Program-made: the position numbers and the translations under genes
In this document: positions 9,702-20,637 of the stretch, one piece after another
Layout of the letters: the number at the start of each line of letters is the position of its first letter
Position numbering within the stretch: the first letter of the stretch is position 1
NCBI RefSeq assembly: GCF_003984625.1
Contig: NZ_RWKH01000007.1
Coordinates: forward strand, 1 to 64,000
Direction of reading: 5' to 3'
Length of the DNA stretch: 64,000 bases
From: Variovorax sp. DXTD-1
GTDB lineage: Bacteria; Pseudomonadota; Gammaproteobacteria; Burkholderiales; Burkholderiaceae_C
The notes under the pieces: generated by a model
Database searches by the model: none
Seen by the model: the letters and a program-made list of their open reading frames with translations, nothing else
Told to the model about the DNA's origin: nothing

Positions 9702-9998
9702 TTGAAAATCGATCCATCCGCCCCCTCGGCCACCCTGCTCACCCGAACCAGCAAGGGTGCATCGTCATCGCCAGCCAGCGGCACCGAGGCCGTCCAGGGC
9801 GGCAAGGACGTGGTGCAGCTCTCGTCGGGCCAGGTGCATTCGCTGCCCGACGCGCCCAATGCCGACTTCGACGCAGCGCGCGTGGCGGCCATCCGCGAGG
9901 ACATCCGGGCCGGGCGCTATGAAATCCATCCCGAGCGGATCGCCCGCGGCCTGCTGAGCAGCGTGCGCGAACTGCTGTACGAAAACGGCAAGCTGTGA
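9702..9998 (+). CDS. flgM: Anti-sigma-28 factor FlgM
   Basis: Binds and inhibits the flagellar sigma factor FliA until the hook is complete, then is exported. The 98-residue product has a flexible, Ser/Ala-rich N-terminus and the conserved FliA-binding C-terminus (ARVAAIREDIRAGRYEIHPE then IARGLLSSVRELL). Translation starts at TTG with GAGGAA 5 bases upstream. It is directly downstream of the sigma-28 promoter, and its stop overlaps the start of flgN by 4 bases. Confidence 0.95.
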   Translation: MKIDPSAPSATLLTRTSKGASSSPASGTEAVQGGKDVVQLSSGQVHSLPDAPNADFDAARVAAIREDIRAGRYEIHPERIARGLLSSVRELLYENGKL

Positions 9999-10450
9999 GC
10001 ACCATGCTGGTTCACCTGCTGGCGGAGAAATCCTGCGTCGAGGAATTCCTGGCCCTGCTCGACCAGGAAGCGGACGCCATGAAGAACGGCCGCTTCGCGG
10101 AGCTGCCCCCGCTGACCGAACGCAAGACGGGCCTGCTCGACCGCATGGCGGCACTCGACCAGGCCCGCGAGTCGGCCCAGGTGGCGCGCGGATTCGATCC
10201 TGGCCGCGCAGGCGCCGATGCGGCCGCGGCCGCCGACGGCGAAGCGTCGCTCGCCGCATGGACGGCACTGGTCGAACTTGCGGAGCAAGCCAGGGCGGAC
10301 AACCGCCGCAACGGTTCGATGGTGTACAGCCAACTGGATTTCACGCAAAACGCGTTGCACTACCTGCAGGCCAGCGCCCAGCCCTTCTACGGACCCGACG
10401 GCATCCGCAAACCCGCAAGCGGCACCGGGACCCGGCTGGCGGTCGGCTAA
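9995..10450 (+). CDS. flgN: Flagellar export chaperone FlgN
   Basis: Cytoplasmic chaperone for the hook-filament junction proteins FlgK and FlgL. The 151-residue product is mostly helical, with EEFLALLDQEADAMKNGRF and LTERKTGLLDRMAAL near the start, as in other FlgN proteins. It starts at a GTG that overlaps the flgM stop (GTGA); an ATG three codons later is possible. The family diverges quickly, so the assignment rests on both the sequence and its position after flgM. Confidence 0.9.
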   Translation: MSTMLVHLLAEKSCVEEFLALLDQEADAMKNGRFAELPPLTERKTGLLDRMAALDQARESAQVARGFDPGRAGADAAAAADGEASLAAWTALVELAEQARADNRRNGSMVYSQLDFTQNALHYLQASAQPFYGPDGIRKPASGTGTRLAVG

Positions 10451-10475
10451 ACAGCGAACGCCAAGGAACGGGACC

Positions 10476-11252
10476 TCAGCCCTTGCAGGGTTTGCCCGAC
10501 TTGGGCGCTTCGAACAACTCCGAAAAGAACGACGGGTCCACCTCGCCGGGCGGATTCGCCGGCGGGCTCGGAGGGCTCGACTCTCCGGGCGCAAGCTCCT
10601 GGAAATCCGACGACGCGAAGTGCGGCGGAACATAGACGCCGTGCTCGTCGCGCCTGACCAGGCCGCGGCGTTCCAGGTCCCGCATCGTCTTGTTGACCTG
10701 CATCCTGGAAAGCCCTGAATAAGAAGCGATGACCGACTGGGTGATGCGCTTGTCGTAGCCGCCGCCGGTACCCGGGGCCAGCACCGTGAGCTCATGCAGG
10801 ATGCGGCTGATGAGCCGTTCGGACGAGGCCGAGGAAATCTGCCGGATCTGCCTGCGCAGCACCGTGGTGCGCTTCATCACCACTTCGAGCAGCCCCATCG
10901 TCACGGCCGGGTGCCGCTCGCACAGGGCGCGCAGCTCCAGCGTGGGCACCAGGTAAAGGGAGGTGGGCAGTGCCGCGATCAGCATGGCGCCGGGCTGGTA
11001 GCGCTCCTCGATGGGGGCGGCATTCAGGAAGAGATCGTCCTGGCGGATGAAGTCGGTGGTGACATCGCCGCTGTCCTCGCTTCCTTGCACCACCACCCGC
11101 AGCAGGCCTGTGGCAACGCAGTACACACGGTCGGTCCAGTCATCCGCACCCAGCACGACCTCGTTTCGGCGGTAGGAACGAAGTTCGATGCGCTGGACAA
11201 ACGCTGCCCGTTCTTCCTGGGGAACGCTGGCAATAAGTGGATGCAAATACAT
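10476..11252 (-). CDS. Crp/Fnr-family transcriptional regulator
   Basis: Probable DNA-binding regulator of the Crp/Fnr family. The 258-residue product has a cyclic-nucleotide-binding-like beta barrel (about 15-130, including YCVATGLLRVVVQG), a long dimer helix (about 125-155), and a winged helix-turn-helix (about 160-215, with TQSVIASYSGLSRMQVNKTM). No Fnr-type cysteine cluster is visible. After the DNA-binding domain there is an unusual Pro/Ser-rich tail of about 40 residues ending PKSGKPCKG. The bound signal and targets are unknown. It faces flgN tail to tail. The 149-base region upstream is markedly AT-rich for this genome and contains a perfect TTAATATATTAA palindrome at 11340-11351. Confidence 0.88.
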   Translation of the reverse strand: MYLHPLIASVPQEERAAFVQRIELRSYRRNEVVLGADDWTDRVYCVATGLLRVVVQGSEDSGDVTTDFIRQDDLFLNAAPIEERYQPGAMLIAALPTSLYLVPTLELRALCERHPAVTMGLLEVVMKRTTVLRRQIRQISSASSERLISRILHELTVLAPGTGGGYDKRITQSVIASYSGLSRMQVNKTMRDLERRGLVRRDEHGVYVPPHFASSDFQELAPGESSPPSPPANPPGEVDPSFFSELFEAPKSGKPCKG

Positions 11253-11401
11253 CTATACCGTCCGTGGGCCGTCTTGCCAATGCATGCTCAAGCCAGTTTG
11301 CCCAAAATCATTCTCAAGTGTGAAAAATTACCATTTCAATTAATATATTAACCTAAGTAACATCTTGACACGCGGCGCGTGAAAATTGTTTCTCTGCTGA
11401 C

Positions 11402-11680
11402 CTATTTCCCCCAACTTTTTGCGACCATCCACTGACTTGTAGCGCAGGCCACGACAAGCGCCGCGTAGGTAAGCATCGCGCCATCGCGACCAGAAAGGAC
11501 CAGTCCACCCAGGAGCGCCAGCACCCCCACGCCGAAATTAACTGCGCCCTGGATCCACCAGGCCGGCGCACCCGCCGCCCGGCGGCCGAAAACCCGGCCC
11601 GCCAGCGCGCACAGGAAACCGACGGCCAGGGCGGGCGCTACAAAGTTGAGCAGGTGGTTGAGTAGATCCAGCAGGGACAT
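11402..11680 (-). CDS. Small hypothetical membrane protein
   Basis: The 92-residue product has three hydrophobic segments: about 12-30 (FVAPALAVGFLCALAG), 42-63 (IQGAVNFGVGVLALLGGLVL) and 67-83 (GAMLTYAALVVACATSQW). A short Arg-rich loop (GRVFGRRAAG) lies between the first two. No family could be named. It is divergent from hemA, with a 152-base gap between them. Codon use looks like that of its neighbours, so it is probably a real gene, but the function is unknown. Confidence 0.72.
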   Translation of the reverse strand: MSLLDLLNHLLNFVAPALAVGFLCALAGRVFGRRAAGAPAWWIQGAVNFGVGVLALLGGLVLSGRDGAMLTYAALVVACATSQWMVAKSWGK

Positions 11681-11832
11681 GGAGCGGGGAAAGTGAAGGG
11701 AGGTGTCGAGGCTGTCGAGGCGAGGACCGCCAGATAAAGCCAAGGGCGCCAGTGGCGCCCTTTCGTGTTGATGGCTCTGCGACAAACCCCTCGGCAGCCG
11801 TGCAGCTCCTGCTGATTTTATAATCAGGAGAT

Positions 11833-13104
11833 ATGTCAGTCTGGACCCTCGGGTTGAACCACACGACCGCGCCGCTCGATCTGCGCGGTCGTTTTGCGTT
11901 CGCGCTCGATCAGCTGGCACCCACGCTGCAGAGTCTGCGCAGTTCGTTCGCCTCCGGACGCCATCCGCAGGTCGAGGCCGCGATCATCTCGACGTGCAAC
12001 CGCACCGAGATCTATTGCGCCGCCGAGCACGCCGCGCTCGACCACACGGTCGGCTGGCTGGCTGAAAACGGCGGCGTGGCACCGGCGCTGCTGCGCTCAC
12101 ACTCCTACACGCTGCACGACGACGAGGCCGCCCGCCATGCCTTCCGCGTAGCCAGCGGGCTCGACTCCATGGTGCTGGGCGAAGCCCAGATCCTTGGGCA
12201 GATGAAAGACGCCGTCCGCGCGGCAGAAACCGCCGGCGCACTCGGCAGCACGCTCAACCAGCTGTTCCAGCGTTCTTTCGCGGTGGCGAAAGAAGTGCGT
12301 ACCGCCACCGAAATCGGCGCGCATTCCATCAGCATGGCGGCCGCCGCGGTCCGGCTGGCGGGCCAGCTCTTCGAAGACCTGCACCAGACGCGCGTGCTGT
12401 TCGTGGGCGCCGGCGAAATGATCGACCTGGCCGCGACGCACTTCGCCGCCAAGGACCCGAAGTCGATCGCCATTGCCAACCGCACGCTGGAACGCGGCGA
12501 AAAGCTGGCCTCGCGCTTCGGCGGCGAGGCCATGCGGCTGGCCGACCTGCCGGCGCGGCTTGCGGAGTTCGACATCGTGGTGAGCTGCACCGCGAGCACG
12601 CTGCCGATCATCGGCCTGGGCGCCGTGGAGCGCGCGCTCAAGGCCCGCAAGCACCGCCCGATGTTCATGGTCGACCTGGCGGTGCCGCGCGACATCGAGC
12701 CCGAGGTAAAGGCGCTCGAGGACATCTATCTCTACACCGTGGACGATCTCGCCCAGGTGGTGCAGCAGGGCCAGGCCAACCGGCAGGCGGCGGTGGCGCA
12801 GGCCGAGGTCATCATCGACGCCGGCGTGCAAAGCTTCATGCACTGGCTGCGCCAGCGCGGCACGGTGCCGCTCATTCAACAGCTCAACGCGCAGACCGAC
12901 GAGTGGCGCGCCGCCGAGATGGCCCGCGCGCGCAAGCTGCTGGCCAAGGGTGAATCGGTCGATGCGGTGCTCGAAGCCATGTCGCGCGGGCTCACGCAGA
13001 AGATGCTGCACGGCGCGCTGGCCGAACTGCACGCGGGCGACGCGGCTTCGCGCGAGCAGACGGCCCAGACGATTTCGCGGCTCTTCCTGCGCAAAGAGCG
13101 TTAG
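11833..13104 (+). CDS. hemA: Glutamyl-tRNA reductase
   Basis: First enzyme of the C5 pathway to haem: reduces glutamyl-tRNA to glutamate-1-semialdehyde with NADPH. The 423-residue product shows the catalytic Cys at about 55 in STCNRTEIY, the block [15 protein letters not shown], the NADPH-binding [12 protein letters not shown], and a C-terminal dimerisation domain. The ATG has AGGAG directly upstream. A TATAAT at 11819-11824 sits so close to the start that it may be chance. A GC-rich hairpin (11744-11760) followed by TTT lies further upstream. It is followed by prfA and prmC, an order common in proteobacteria. Confidence 0.98.
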   Translation: MSVWTLGLNHTTAPLDLRGRFAFALDQLAPTLQSLRSSFASGRHPQVEAAIISTCNRTEIYCAAEHAALDHTVGWLAENGGVAPALLRSHSYTLHDDEAARHAFRVASGLDSMVLGEAQILGQMKDAVRAAETAGALGSTLNQLFQRSFAVAKEVRTATEIGAHSISMAAAAVRLAGQLFEDLHQTRVLFVGAGEMIDLAATHFAAKDPKSIAIANRTLERGEKLASRFGGEAMRLADLPARLAEFDIVVSCTASTLPIIGLGAVERALKARKHRPMFMVDLAVPRDIEPEVKALEDIYLYTVDDLAQVVQQGQANRQAAVAQAEVIIDAGVQSFMHWLRQRGTVPLIQQLNAQTDEWRAAEMARARKLLAKGESVDAVLEAMSRGLTQKMLHGALAELHAGDAASREQTAQTISRLFLRKER

Positions 13105-13206
13105 CGACGCTTGCCGCCGCCGGCCCGGCCTGGTTGCCGCGGCCATCCCGCGCCTTGCCGCCGCGAGCCGCGCTCTCTCTCTCCTTCTTTTCGGCCCTTT
13201 TTCGAC

Positions 13207-14295
13207 GTGAAACCTTTTCTGCGCCATCAACTCGAGCGCTACGCGCAGCGCCTCGGCGAACTCGACTTTCTGCTGTCGCGCGAGGACATCATGAGCGACA
13301 TGGCGCAGTACCGGACCATCTCGCGCGAGCATGCCGAAATCACGCAGATCGCGGGCCGCTACGAACGCTACAAGCAGCGCGAGGCCGACATTGCCGGCGC
13401 ACGCGAAATGCTCGACGACCCCGACATGGCCGAGATGGCGCAAGAAGAAATCGCGGGTGCCGAGGCCGAGCTGACGCAGCTCGAGGAAGAACTGCAGCGC
13501 CTGCTGCTGCCCAAGGACCCGGACGATGCGCGCAACGCGTTCCTCGAAATTCGCGCGGGCACGGGCGGCGACGAATCGGCCCTGTTCGCGGGCGACCTGC
13601 TGCGCATGTACACGCGCTATTGCGAACGCGCCGGCTGGCGCTGCGAGGTGGTGAGCGAAAGCGAGAGCGAGCTCGGCGGCTACAAGGAAGTGGTGATCCG
13701 CATCGTCGGCGACGACGTGTTCGGGCACCTGCGCTTCGAGTCGGGCGGCCACCGCGTGCAGCGTGTGCCGGCCACCGAAACCCAAGGCCGCATCCATACC
13801 AGCGCCTGCACGGTGGCCGTGCTGGCCGAGCCCGACGAAACCGTGGCGGTGCAGATCAACCCGGCCGACCTGCGCATCGACACCTACCGGGCGAGCGGCG
13901 CCGGCGGCCAGCACATCAACAAGACCGATTCGGCCGTCCGCATCACGCACATTCCCACCGGCATCGTGGCCGAGTGCCAGGACGACCGCAGCCAGCACCG
14001 CAACAAGGCCAAGGCGCTGCAGGTGCTTTCCGCGCGCATCCAGGAGAAGGAGCGCAGCGAGCGCGCCGCCAAGGACGCGGCGATGCGCAAGGGGCTGATC
14101 GGCAGCGGCGACCGCTCGGACCGCATTCGCACCTACAACTTTCCGCAGGGCCGGCTCACGGACCACCGCATCAATCTCACGCTCTACAAGCTGCTGGCGA
14201 TCATGGAGGGCGACCTCGGCGACGTGCTGGACGCCCTGCGCGCCGCGCGCGAGGCCGAGCAGCTGGCCGAGCTCGAATCGAGCCTGCCGGCGTGA
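13207..14295 (+). CDS. prfA: Peptide chain release factor 1
   Basis: Recognises UAA and UAG stop codons and triggers peptide release on the ribosome. The 362-residue product has the RF1 codon-recognition motif PAT at 188-190, the catalytic GGQ at 233-235, and the following [15 protein letters not shown] segment. The start is a GTG at 13207, which gives the usual family length (about 360); upstream in-frame codons give no homologous sequence. The next gene, prmC, encodes the enzyme that methylates the GGQ glutamine, and starts 2 bases after this stop. Confidence 0.97.
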   Translation: MKPFLRHQLERYAQRLGELDFLLSREDIMSDMAQYRTISREHAEITQIAGRYERYKQREADIAGAREMLDDPDMAEMAQEEIAGAEAELTQLEEELQRLLLPKDPDDARNAFLEIRAGTGGDESALFAGDLLRMYTRYCERAGWRCEVVSESESELGGYKEVVIRIVGDDVFGHLRFESGGHRVQRVPATETQGRIHTSACTVAVLAEPDETVAVQINPADLRIDTYRASGAGGQHINKTDSAVRITHIPTGIVAECQDDRSQHRNKAKALQVLSARIQEKERSERAAKDAAMRKGLIGSGDRSDRIRTYNFPQGRLTDHRINLTLYKLLAIMEGDLGDVLDALRAAREAEQLAELESSLPA

Positions 14296-14297
14296 CG

Positions 14298-15146
14298 ATG
14301 AAGACTGCCACCACGCCTTCCACCGTGGCGCAGGCGCTGGCTGCGGCGGTGGCGCTGGGCATCGACAGGCTCGATGCCCAGTTGCTGCTGCTGCATGCGC
14401 TGGGCCGCGCCCCGCACGACCGCGCGTGGCTGCTGGCGCACGGCACCGATGCGATGTCCGATGCGGCGTGGTCCACGCTCTCGGAACGGCTGTCGCGCCG
14501 GCGGAAGGGCGAGCCGGTGGCTTACCTGCTCGGCGAAAAGGAATTTCACGGCCTTTCACTGCAAGTGGACGCGCGGGTGCTGGTGCCGCGCCCCGACACC
14601 GAAACGCTGGTCGAGTGGGCCCTGGAATGCCTCGAGGGCCGTGATGCGCCGCGCGTGCTCGACCTGGGCACCGGCAGCGGAGCCATCGCACTGGCGCTGC
14701 AGCATGCGCGGCCGGACGCGCAGGTCGACGCGGTCGATGCCAGCGCCGATGCGCTGGCCGTGGCACAGGCCAATGCGCAGCGCCTTGGCCTGCCGGTGCG
14801 CTTCCGCCAGGCCCATTGGCTGGACGGCGCGGCTCACGGCTACGCGGTCATCGCCAGCAATCCGCCTTACATCGCAATCGACGACCCGCATCTGCCCGCG
14901 CTGCGGCACGAGCCTCCGGCCGCGCTGGTTGCGGGGGCCGACGGGCTCGACGACATCCGCCAGATCGTGCAGAACGCGCCCTCACACCTCGCAGAAGGCG
15001 GCTGGCTGCTGCTGGAACACGGCCATGACCAAGCCGCCGTAGTGCGCCAGTTGCTGGAAACACGCGGTTTCGCGGAAGTTCAAAGCCGCGATGACCTTGC
15101 CGGCATCGCGCGCTGTTCCGGCGGAATTTGGCGCCCGGTGAAATAA
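14298..15146 (+). CDS. prmC: Release factor glutamine methyltransferase PrmC
   Basis: Methylates the glutamine of the GGQ motif in release factors, using S-adenosylmethionine. The 282-residue product has a helical N-terminal domain, the SAM-binding DLGTGSGAIALAL (about 122-134), and the catalytic NPPY at 188-191. The ATG at 14298 follows the prfA stop by 2 bases, indicating translational coupling with its substrate gene. Length is normal. Confidence 0.97.
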   Translation: MKTATTPSTVAQALAAAVALGIDRLDAQLLLLHALGRAPHDRAWLLAHGTDAMSDAAWSTLSERLSRRRKGEPVAYLLGEKEFHGLSLQVDARVLVPRPDTETLVEWALECLEGRDAPRVLDLGTGSGAIALALQHARPDAQVDAVDASADALAVAQANAQRLGLPVRFRQAHWLDGAAHGYAVIASNPPYIAIDDPHLPALRHEPPAALVAGADGLDDIRQIVQNAPSHLAEGGWLLLEHGHDQAAVVRQLLETRGFAEVQSRDDLAGIARCSGGIWRPVK

Positions 15147-15177
15147 TCCCCTCAAGCCCACTTTTTCAGGAGTCCCC

Positions 15178-15507
15178 ATGTCCGACGCTCAACAACGCAT
15201 CGACGATCTCGTCAAGACCAACGACCTCGTGCTCTTCATGAAGGGCAACGCGAGCTTTCCGATGTGCGGCTTTTCGGGCCGTGCCATCCAGATCCTCAAG
15301 GCGGTCGGCGTCGACACCAAGACGCTCAAGACCGTCAACGTGCTCGAAGACGACGGCATCCGCCAGGGCATCAAGGAATACAGCAACTGGCCGACGATTC
15401 CCCAGCTCTACGTGAAGGGCGAATTCGTGGGCGGCTCGGACATCATGATGGAGATGTACGAGTCGGGCGAGCTGCAGCAAGTGCTGGGCGGCAGCAACCC
15501 CGCCTGA
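15178..15507 (+). CDS. grxD: Monothiol glutaredoxin Grx4/GrxD type
   Basis: Iron-sulfur-cluster carrier of the CGFS glutaredoxin family, working in the cytoplasm. The 109-residue product has the active-site CGFS at 30-33 (preceded by KGNASFPM) and glutathione-binding blocks WPTIPQLYVKGEFVGG and GGSDIMMEMYESGELQ. An AGGAG lies 5 bases before the ATG. It closes the hemA-prfA-prmC-grxD group, which suits a link between haem, translation and Fe-S supply. Confidence 0.97.
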   Translation: MSDAQQRIDDLVKTNDLVLFMKGNASFPMCGFSGRAIQILKAVGVDTKTLKTVNVLEDDGIRQGIKEYSNWPTIPQLYVKGEFVGGSDIMMEMYESGELQQVLGGSNPA

Positions 15508-15525
15508 TTCGTCTTTCGGGCCCTC

Positions 15526-16029
15526 ATGAGCCACGACCACGACGGTCACTCGCGCGATGGCGCTCCGGCGCCGGCGTGGAAGCACGACGGCGTGCGCGTG
15601 GTCGCGGCCAACCAGCTCGACGTCAACACGGCCCAGACGCCCGGCATGAACCGGGCGGCAGCCATCAACTTTGCCCGTGTCGGTGCGCAGAAGCTGTGGG
15701 CCGGCACCGTCACCATCCACGCAGACGCCAAGACCGGCGCCCATCACCACGGTCATCTTGAATCGGTGATCTATGTCGTGCGCGGCCGCGCGCGCATGCG
15801 CTGGGGTGAAAAACTCGAGTTCACGGCCGAAGCCGGACCGGGCGACTTCATCTACGTGCCGCCCTACGTGCCGCACCAGGAAATCAACGCCAGCGCGACC
15901 GAGCCGCTCGAGTGCGTGCTGTGCCGCAGCGACGGCGAGGCGGTGGCCGTCAATCTCGACATCGAGCCGGTCGAAAAACCGGAATCGGTGCTCTGGGTCG
16001 ATCCAACGCACCCCAACGGCGGCGTCTAG
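15526..16029 (+). CDS. Cupin-domain protein
   Basis: Small beta-barrel protein of 167 residues. The cupin metal-binding motifs are visible: GAHHHGHLESVIYVVRG (first motif, with several His and one Glu) and GDFIYVPPYVPHQEIN (second motif). The N-terminus is His-rich (MSHDHDGHS) and the C-terminus ends in a Pro-rich stretch. Cupins cover many enzymes and binding proteins, so no reaction is claimed. It starts 18 bases after grxD. Confidence 0.85.
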   Translation: MSHDHDGHSRDGAPAPAWKHDGVRVVAANQLDVNTAQTPGMNRAAAINFARVGAQKLWAGTVTIHADAKTGAHHHGHLESVIYVVRGRARMRWGEKLEFTAEAGPGDFIYVPPYVPHQEINASATEPLECVLCRSDGEAVAVNLDIEPVEKPESVLWVDPTHPNGGV

Positions 16030-16119
16030 GCTTTACGGCAGCGGGGCAAGCCCGGTTCCGCGGCAGTCGCCGGAATGGGCGCCATGTCATGGCACCATGG
16101 CACTCTTCGAAGTGCCACC

Positions 16120-17403
16120 ATGACCCTGACCCAAAGCCTGCTCATCATCGTCTTTCTGATCGCGATGAGCGCATTCTTCTCACTTGCCGAGATCACTCTT
16201 GCCGCCTCGCGGCGCCTGCGCCTGCGCCAGATGGCCGACGAAGGCGACGCCCGGGCCGAGCGCGTGCTGCGCGTGCAGGAGCAGCCGGGCCACTACTTCA
16301 CGGTGGTGCAGATCGGCCTCAACGCGGTGGCCATCCTCGGCGGCGTGGTGGGTGAGGGCTCGCTCAGTCCGTACTTCGCGCGCTTCTTCGAGAACTGGAT
16401 GAGTGTGGAAGCCTCTGCGAACGTGGCTTTCCTGTGTTCGTTCGTGATCGTCATTGCGGTGTTCCTGGTTTTTGCCGACCTGTTCCCCAAGCGGCTCGGA
16501 ATGAGCAACCCGGAGCACATCGCCGTGCGCATGGTCGGACCGATGCTGCTGCTGATCACGGCGTTCAAGCCGCTGGTTTGGCTGTTCACGCGTTCGACCG
16601 ACATGCTCTTCAAGGTGCTGGGCATGCCGCTCGTGCGCGACGACAAGATCACCTCGGCCGATATCCTGGCCATGACCGAGGCCGGCGCGCGCGCGGGCGT
16701 GCTCGCGGTGCGAGAGCAGCAGGTGATCGCCAATGTGTTCGAGCTGGACACGCGCCTGGTCAGCAGCGTGATGACGGTGCGGGACAACATCGCCTGGTTT
16801 CTGCACGACGATCCGGAGTCAGTGCTGCGGGCGCGCATCGTGGCCGAGCCTTTCTCGGCCTACCCGGTGTGCGACGGCGACATCGACCACGTGCTCGGGT
16901 ACGTCGACGCGAAGGACATGTTCCAGCGCGTGCTGAGCGGGCAGCCGCTGGCCTTCGACAAGGGGCTGCCGCTGCACAAGGCGCTGGTCGTTCCCGACCG
17001 GCTGTCGCTCACCGAAGTGCTCGAGCAGTTCCAGCAGGCGCATGAAGACTTCGCGATCATCGTCAACGAGTACAGCCTGGTGGTGGGCGTGATCACTCTC
17101 AACGACGTGATGAGCACGGTGATGGGCGACCTGGTGTCGCTGCCGGACGAAGAGCAGATCGTGAAGCGCGACGAGAATTCGTGGCTGATCGACGGCGTGA
17201 CGCCGATCCAGGATGTGCAGCGCGCCTTGCACATCGACGAACTGCCCCATTCGGACGAATACGAAACCCTGGCGGGCTTCCTGATGGTGATGCTGCGCCG
17301 CGTGCCCAAGCGCACCGACAGCGTGAGCTGGGGCGGCTACACCTTCGAGGTGATGGACGTCGACAGCTACCGCATCGACCAGGTGATGGTCACACGCACT
17401 TAG
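16120..17403 (+). CDS. CNNM/CorC-family membrane protein with CBS domains
   Basis: Inner-membrane protein of the family often named hemolysin (TlyC/HlyC); members are linked to magnesium or cobalt export and ion homeostasis. The 427-residue product has an N-terminal CNNM transmembrane domain (about 1-190, with SAFFSLAEITLAASRRLRLRQ and VFADLFPKRLG), two CBS domains (about 205-335, with SAYPVCDGDIDHVLGYVDAKD and FAIIVNEYSLVVGVITLNDV), and a C-terminal CorC/HlyC transporter-associated domain (about 345-427). The ATG has no clear ribosome-binding site and lies just after a GGCACT-CTTCGA-AGTGCC hairpin. Ion specificity cannot be read from the sequence. Confidence 0.93.
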   Translation: MTLTQSLLIIVFLIAMSAFFSLAEITLAASRRLRLRQMADEGDARAERVLRVQEQPGHYFTVVQIGLNAVAILGGVVGEGSLSPYFARFFENWMSVEASANVAFLCSFVIVIAVFLVFADLFPKRLGMSNPEHIAVRMVGPMLLLITAFKPLVWLFTRSTDMLFKVLGMPLVRDDKITSADILAMTEAGARAGVLAVREQQVIANVFELDTRLVSSVMTVRDNIAWFLHDDPESVLRARIVAEPFSAYPVCDGDIDHVLGYVDAKDMFQRVLSGQPLAFDKGLPLHKALVVPDRLSLTEVLEQFQQAHEDFAIIVNEYSLVVGVITLNDVMSTVMGDLVSLPDEEQIVKRDENSWLIDGVTPIQDVQRALHIDELPHSDEYETLAGFLMVMLRRVPKRTDSVSWGGYTFEVMDVDSYRIDQVMVTRT

Positions 17404-17426
17404 CTCGCCCCCGTCTTCGCGCAGGA

Positions 17427-18079
17427 TCAGGCGGCTGCGCGGTCTCTCTCCACGAAGGTCCAGAGGCGCTGGTTGGCAAACACGGCGTTCGGATACGGCG
17501 ACTTGCCGCGGCTGCCGTTGTAGCGGCCGAGGGTCATGTACAGGTCGCCCTTCTCGCGGTCGAGGTAGTGGCGCAGGATGACGCAGCCGAAGCGCAGGTT
17601 GGTCTGCATGTGGAACAGCTTGGCGGGGTCGCTGTCGCCGATCACGCGGGTCCAGAACGGCATGACCTGCATGTAGCCCCGCGCACCGGCGCTGGACACC
17701 GCGAACTTGCGGAAGTTGCTTTCGACCTGGATGAGCCCGAGCACCAGGCTCACGTCGAGGCCCGAGCGCTTGGCTTCATACCAGACGGTCTGGAGAAACT
17801 CCTTGCGCGTGGGCCAGTCGGCAATCTTCTTCTTGAGGCGCTCGCTCATTTCGCCGAGCCAGCGCAGGTAGTTCAAGCGGGCTTCGGTGCTCGAAAACTC
17901 GGGAACCGGCGGCGCCTTGTTGTGGATGGCCGAACTCAGCGCGGTGCGCACCGAGTCGATCAGCGGCTCTTCGATCTGCGCGCCGGCATGGGCGGCCTGC
18001 GGCAGCGACAGCGCCGCCACGGCGCCCGCTGCAGCGGCGGCGCCCAGGCACTGGCGTCGCGAGAGACCGCCCTCCACGC

Positions 18080-18083
<4 letters not shown>
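17427..18083 (-). CDS. Lytic transglycosylase (SLT domain)
   Basis: Periplasmic enzyme that cleaves peptidoglycan glycan strands. The 218-residue product starts with a signal sequence with a twin Arg ([14 protein letters not shown]), suggestive of Tat export, cleaved near AHA (31-33). The SLT fold is marked by the probable catalytic Glu at 121 in IQVESNFRK and by [15 protein letters not shown] and [13 protein letters not shown]. The ATG overlaps the proS stop by 4 bases, so the two are translated together. Whether it is a recycling, secretion-related or division enzyme is not clear. Confidence 0.92.
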
Positions 18084-19825
<1,742 letters not shown>

Positions 19826-19968
19826 CGGGATCGCGCTGGTGGATTCAAAGTCGTAGGGAAAACAGGCGCCGGGAGAGACCTCCGGGAACCCGTGAGCCTC
19901 GAACTGGCCGCTTGCCGAGCGCAACCCGGCATGCATAATCGACTCAGTTCAAAAATTGGGGTTTGATT

Positions 19969-20637
19969 ATGCTCGACCGGGACGGCTTCAGGCCCAACGT
20001 CGGCATCATCCTGCTCAACCAGAGAAACCAGGTTTTCTGGGGCAAACGCATACGCACGCATTCCTGGCAGTTTCCGCAAGGCGGCATAGACCGCGGGGAA
20101 AGTCCCGAACAAGCCATGTTCCGGGAACTGCACGAGGAAGTCGGGCTCCATCCGGAGCACGTGCGCATCGTGGCCCGTACCCGTGACTGGTTGCGCTACG
20201 AGGTGCCGGATCGGTTCATTCGCCGTGACGCACGGGGCCACTACAAGGGCCAGAAGCAAATCTGGTATTTGCTGCAATTGATCGGTCACGACTGGGACTT
20301 GAACCTGCGCGCGACCGACCATCCCGAGTTCGACGCCTGGCGATGGCACGATTACTGGGTGCCGCTCGATGTGGTCGTCGAATTCAAACGCGGCGTCTAC
20401 GAGATGGCACTGACCGAGCTCGCTCGCTACCTGCCGCGGCAGGATTTCCGCAACCGTTTTCTGCGCAGCAACGTGCGAGCCCGCGAGTTCGAGCGCCACA
20501 CGCCAGACGGCGGCGCGCCCGCGGGTCTGGACCTGCCGCCCGGCGGCAGTTTCGATCCGCATCCCGACATTCCTTCAGTGAGCGATGAACCTTCTTCTCC
20601 CGACAACAAAGCGCCTTTCCTTCCGTCGCAACGCTGA
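19969..20637 (+). CDS. rppH: RNA pyrophosphohydrolase RppH
   Basis: Removes pyrophosphate from the 5' end of mRNAs and so starts their decay. The 222-residue product has the family start [17 protein letters not shown], a Nudix box (about 40-62, [20 protein letters not shown]), and the RppH phrase [13 protein letters not shown]. The ATG at 19969 is preferred over a TTG two codons upstream because it matches the family start. The C-terminal 60 residues are Pro/Ser-rich and extend beyond the Nudix fold. The last 53 bases overlap the next gene in another frame. Confidence 0.96.
   Translation: MLDRDGFRPNVGIILLNQRNQVFWGKRIRTHSWQFPQGGIDRGESPEQAMFRELHEEVGLHPEHVRIVARTRDWLRYEVPDRFIRRDARGHYKGQKQIWYLLQLIGHDWDLNLRATDHPEFDAWRWHDYWVPLDVVVEFKRGVYEMALTELARYLPRQDFRNRFLRSNVRAREFERHTPDGGAPAGLDLPPGGSFDPHPDIPSVSDEPSSPDNKAPFLPSQR

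Noticed and set aside
11744..11763. GGGCGCC-AGT-GGCGCCC hairpin followed by TTT upstream of hemA
   Set aside because: No plus-strand gene ends before it and the T run is short, so it is not called a terminator; it could be part of the hemA leader.
11819..11824. TATAAT just upstream of hemA as a promoter
   Set aside because: It lies 8 bases before the start codon with no -35 hexamer at the right distance, so a transcript from it would be almost leaderless.
12097..14766. An 889-codon minus-strand open frame opposite hemA, prfA and prmC
   Set aside because: It runs across three confirmed genes and has the composition expected of an antisense shadow.
16030..16075. A possible second copy of the flgH-associated repeat (GGCAAGCCCGGTTCCGCGGC)
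   Set aside because: Only about 20 bases match loosely; this is too short to call a copy.
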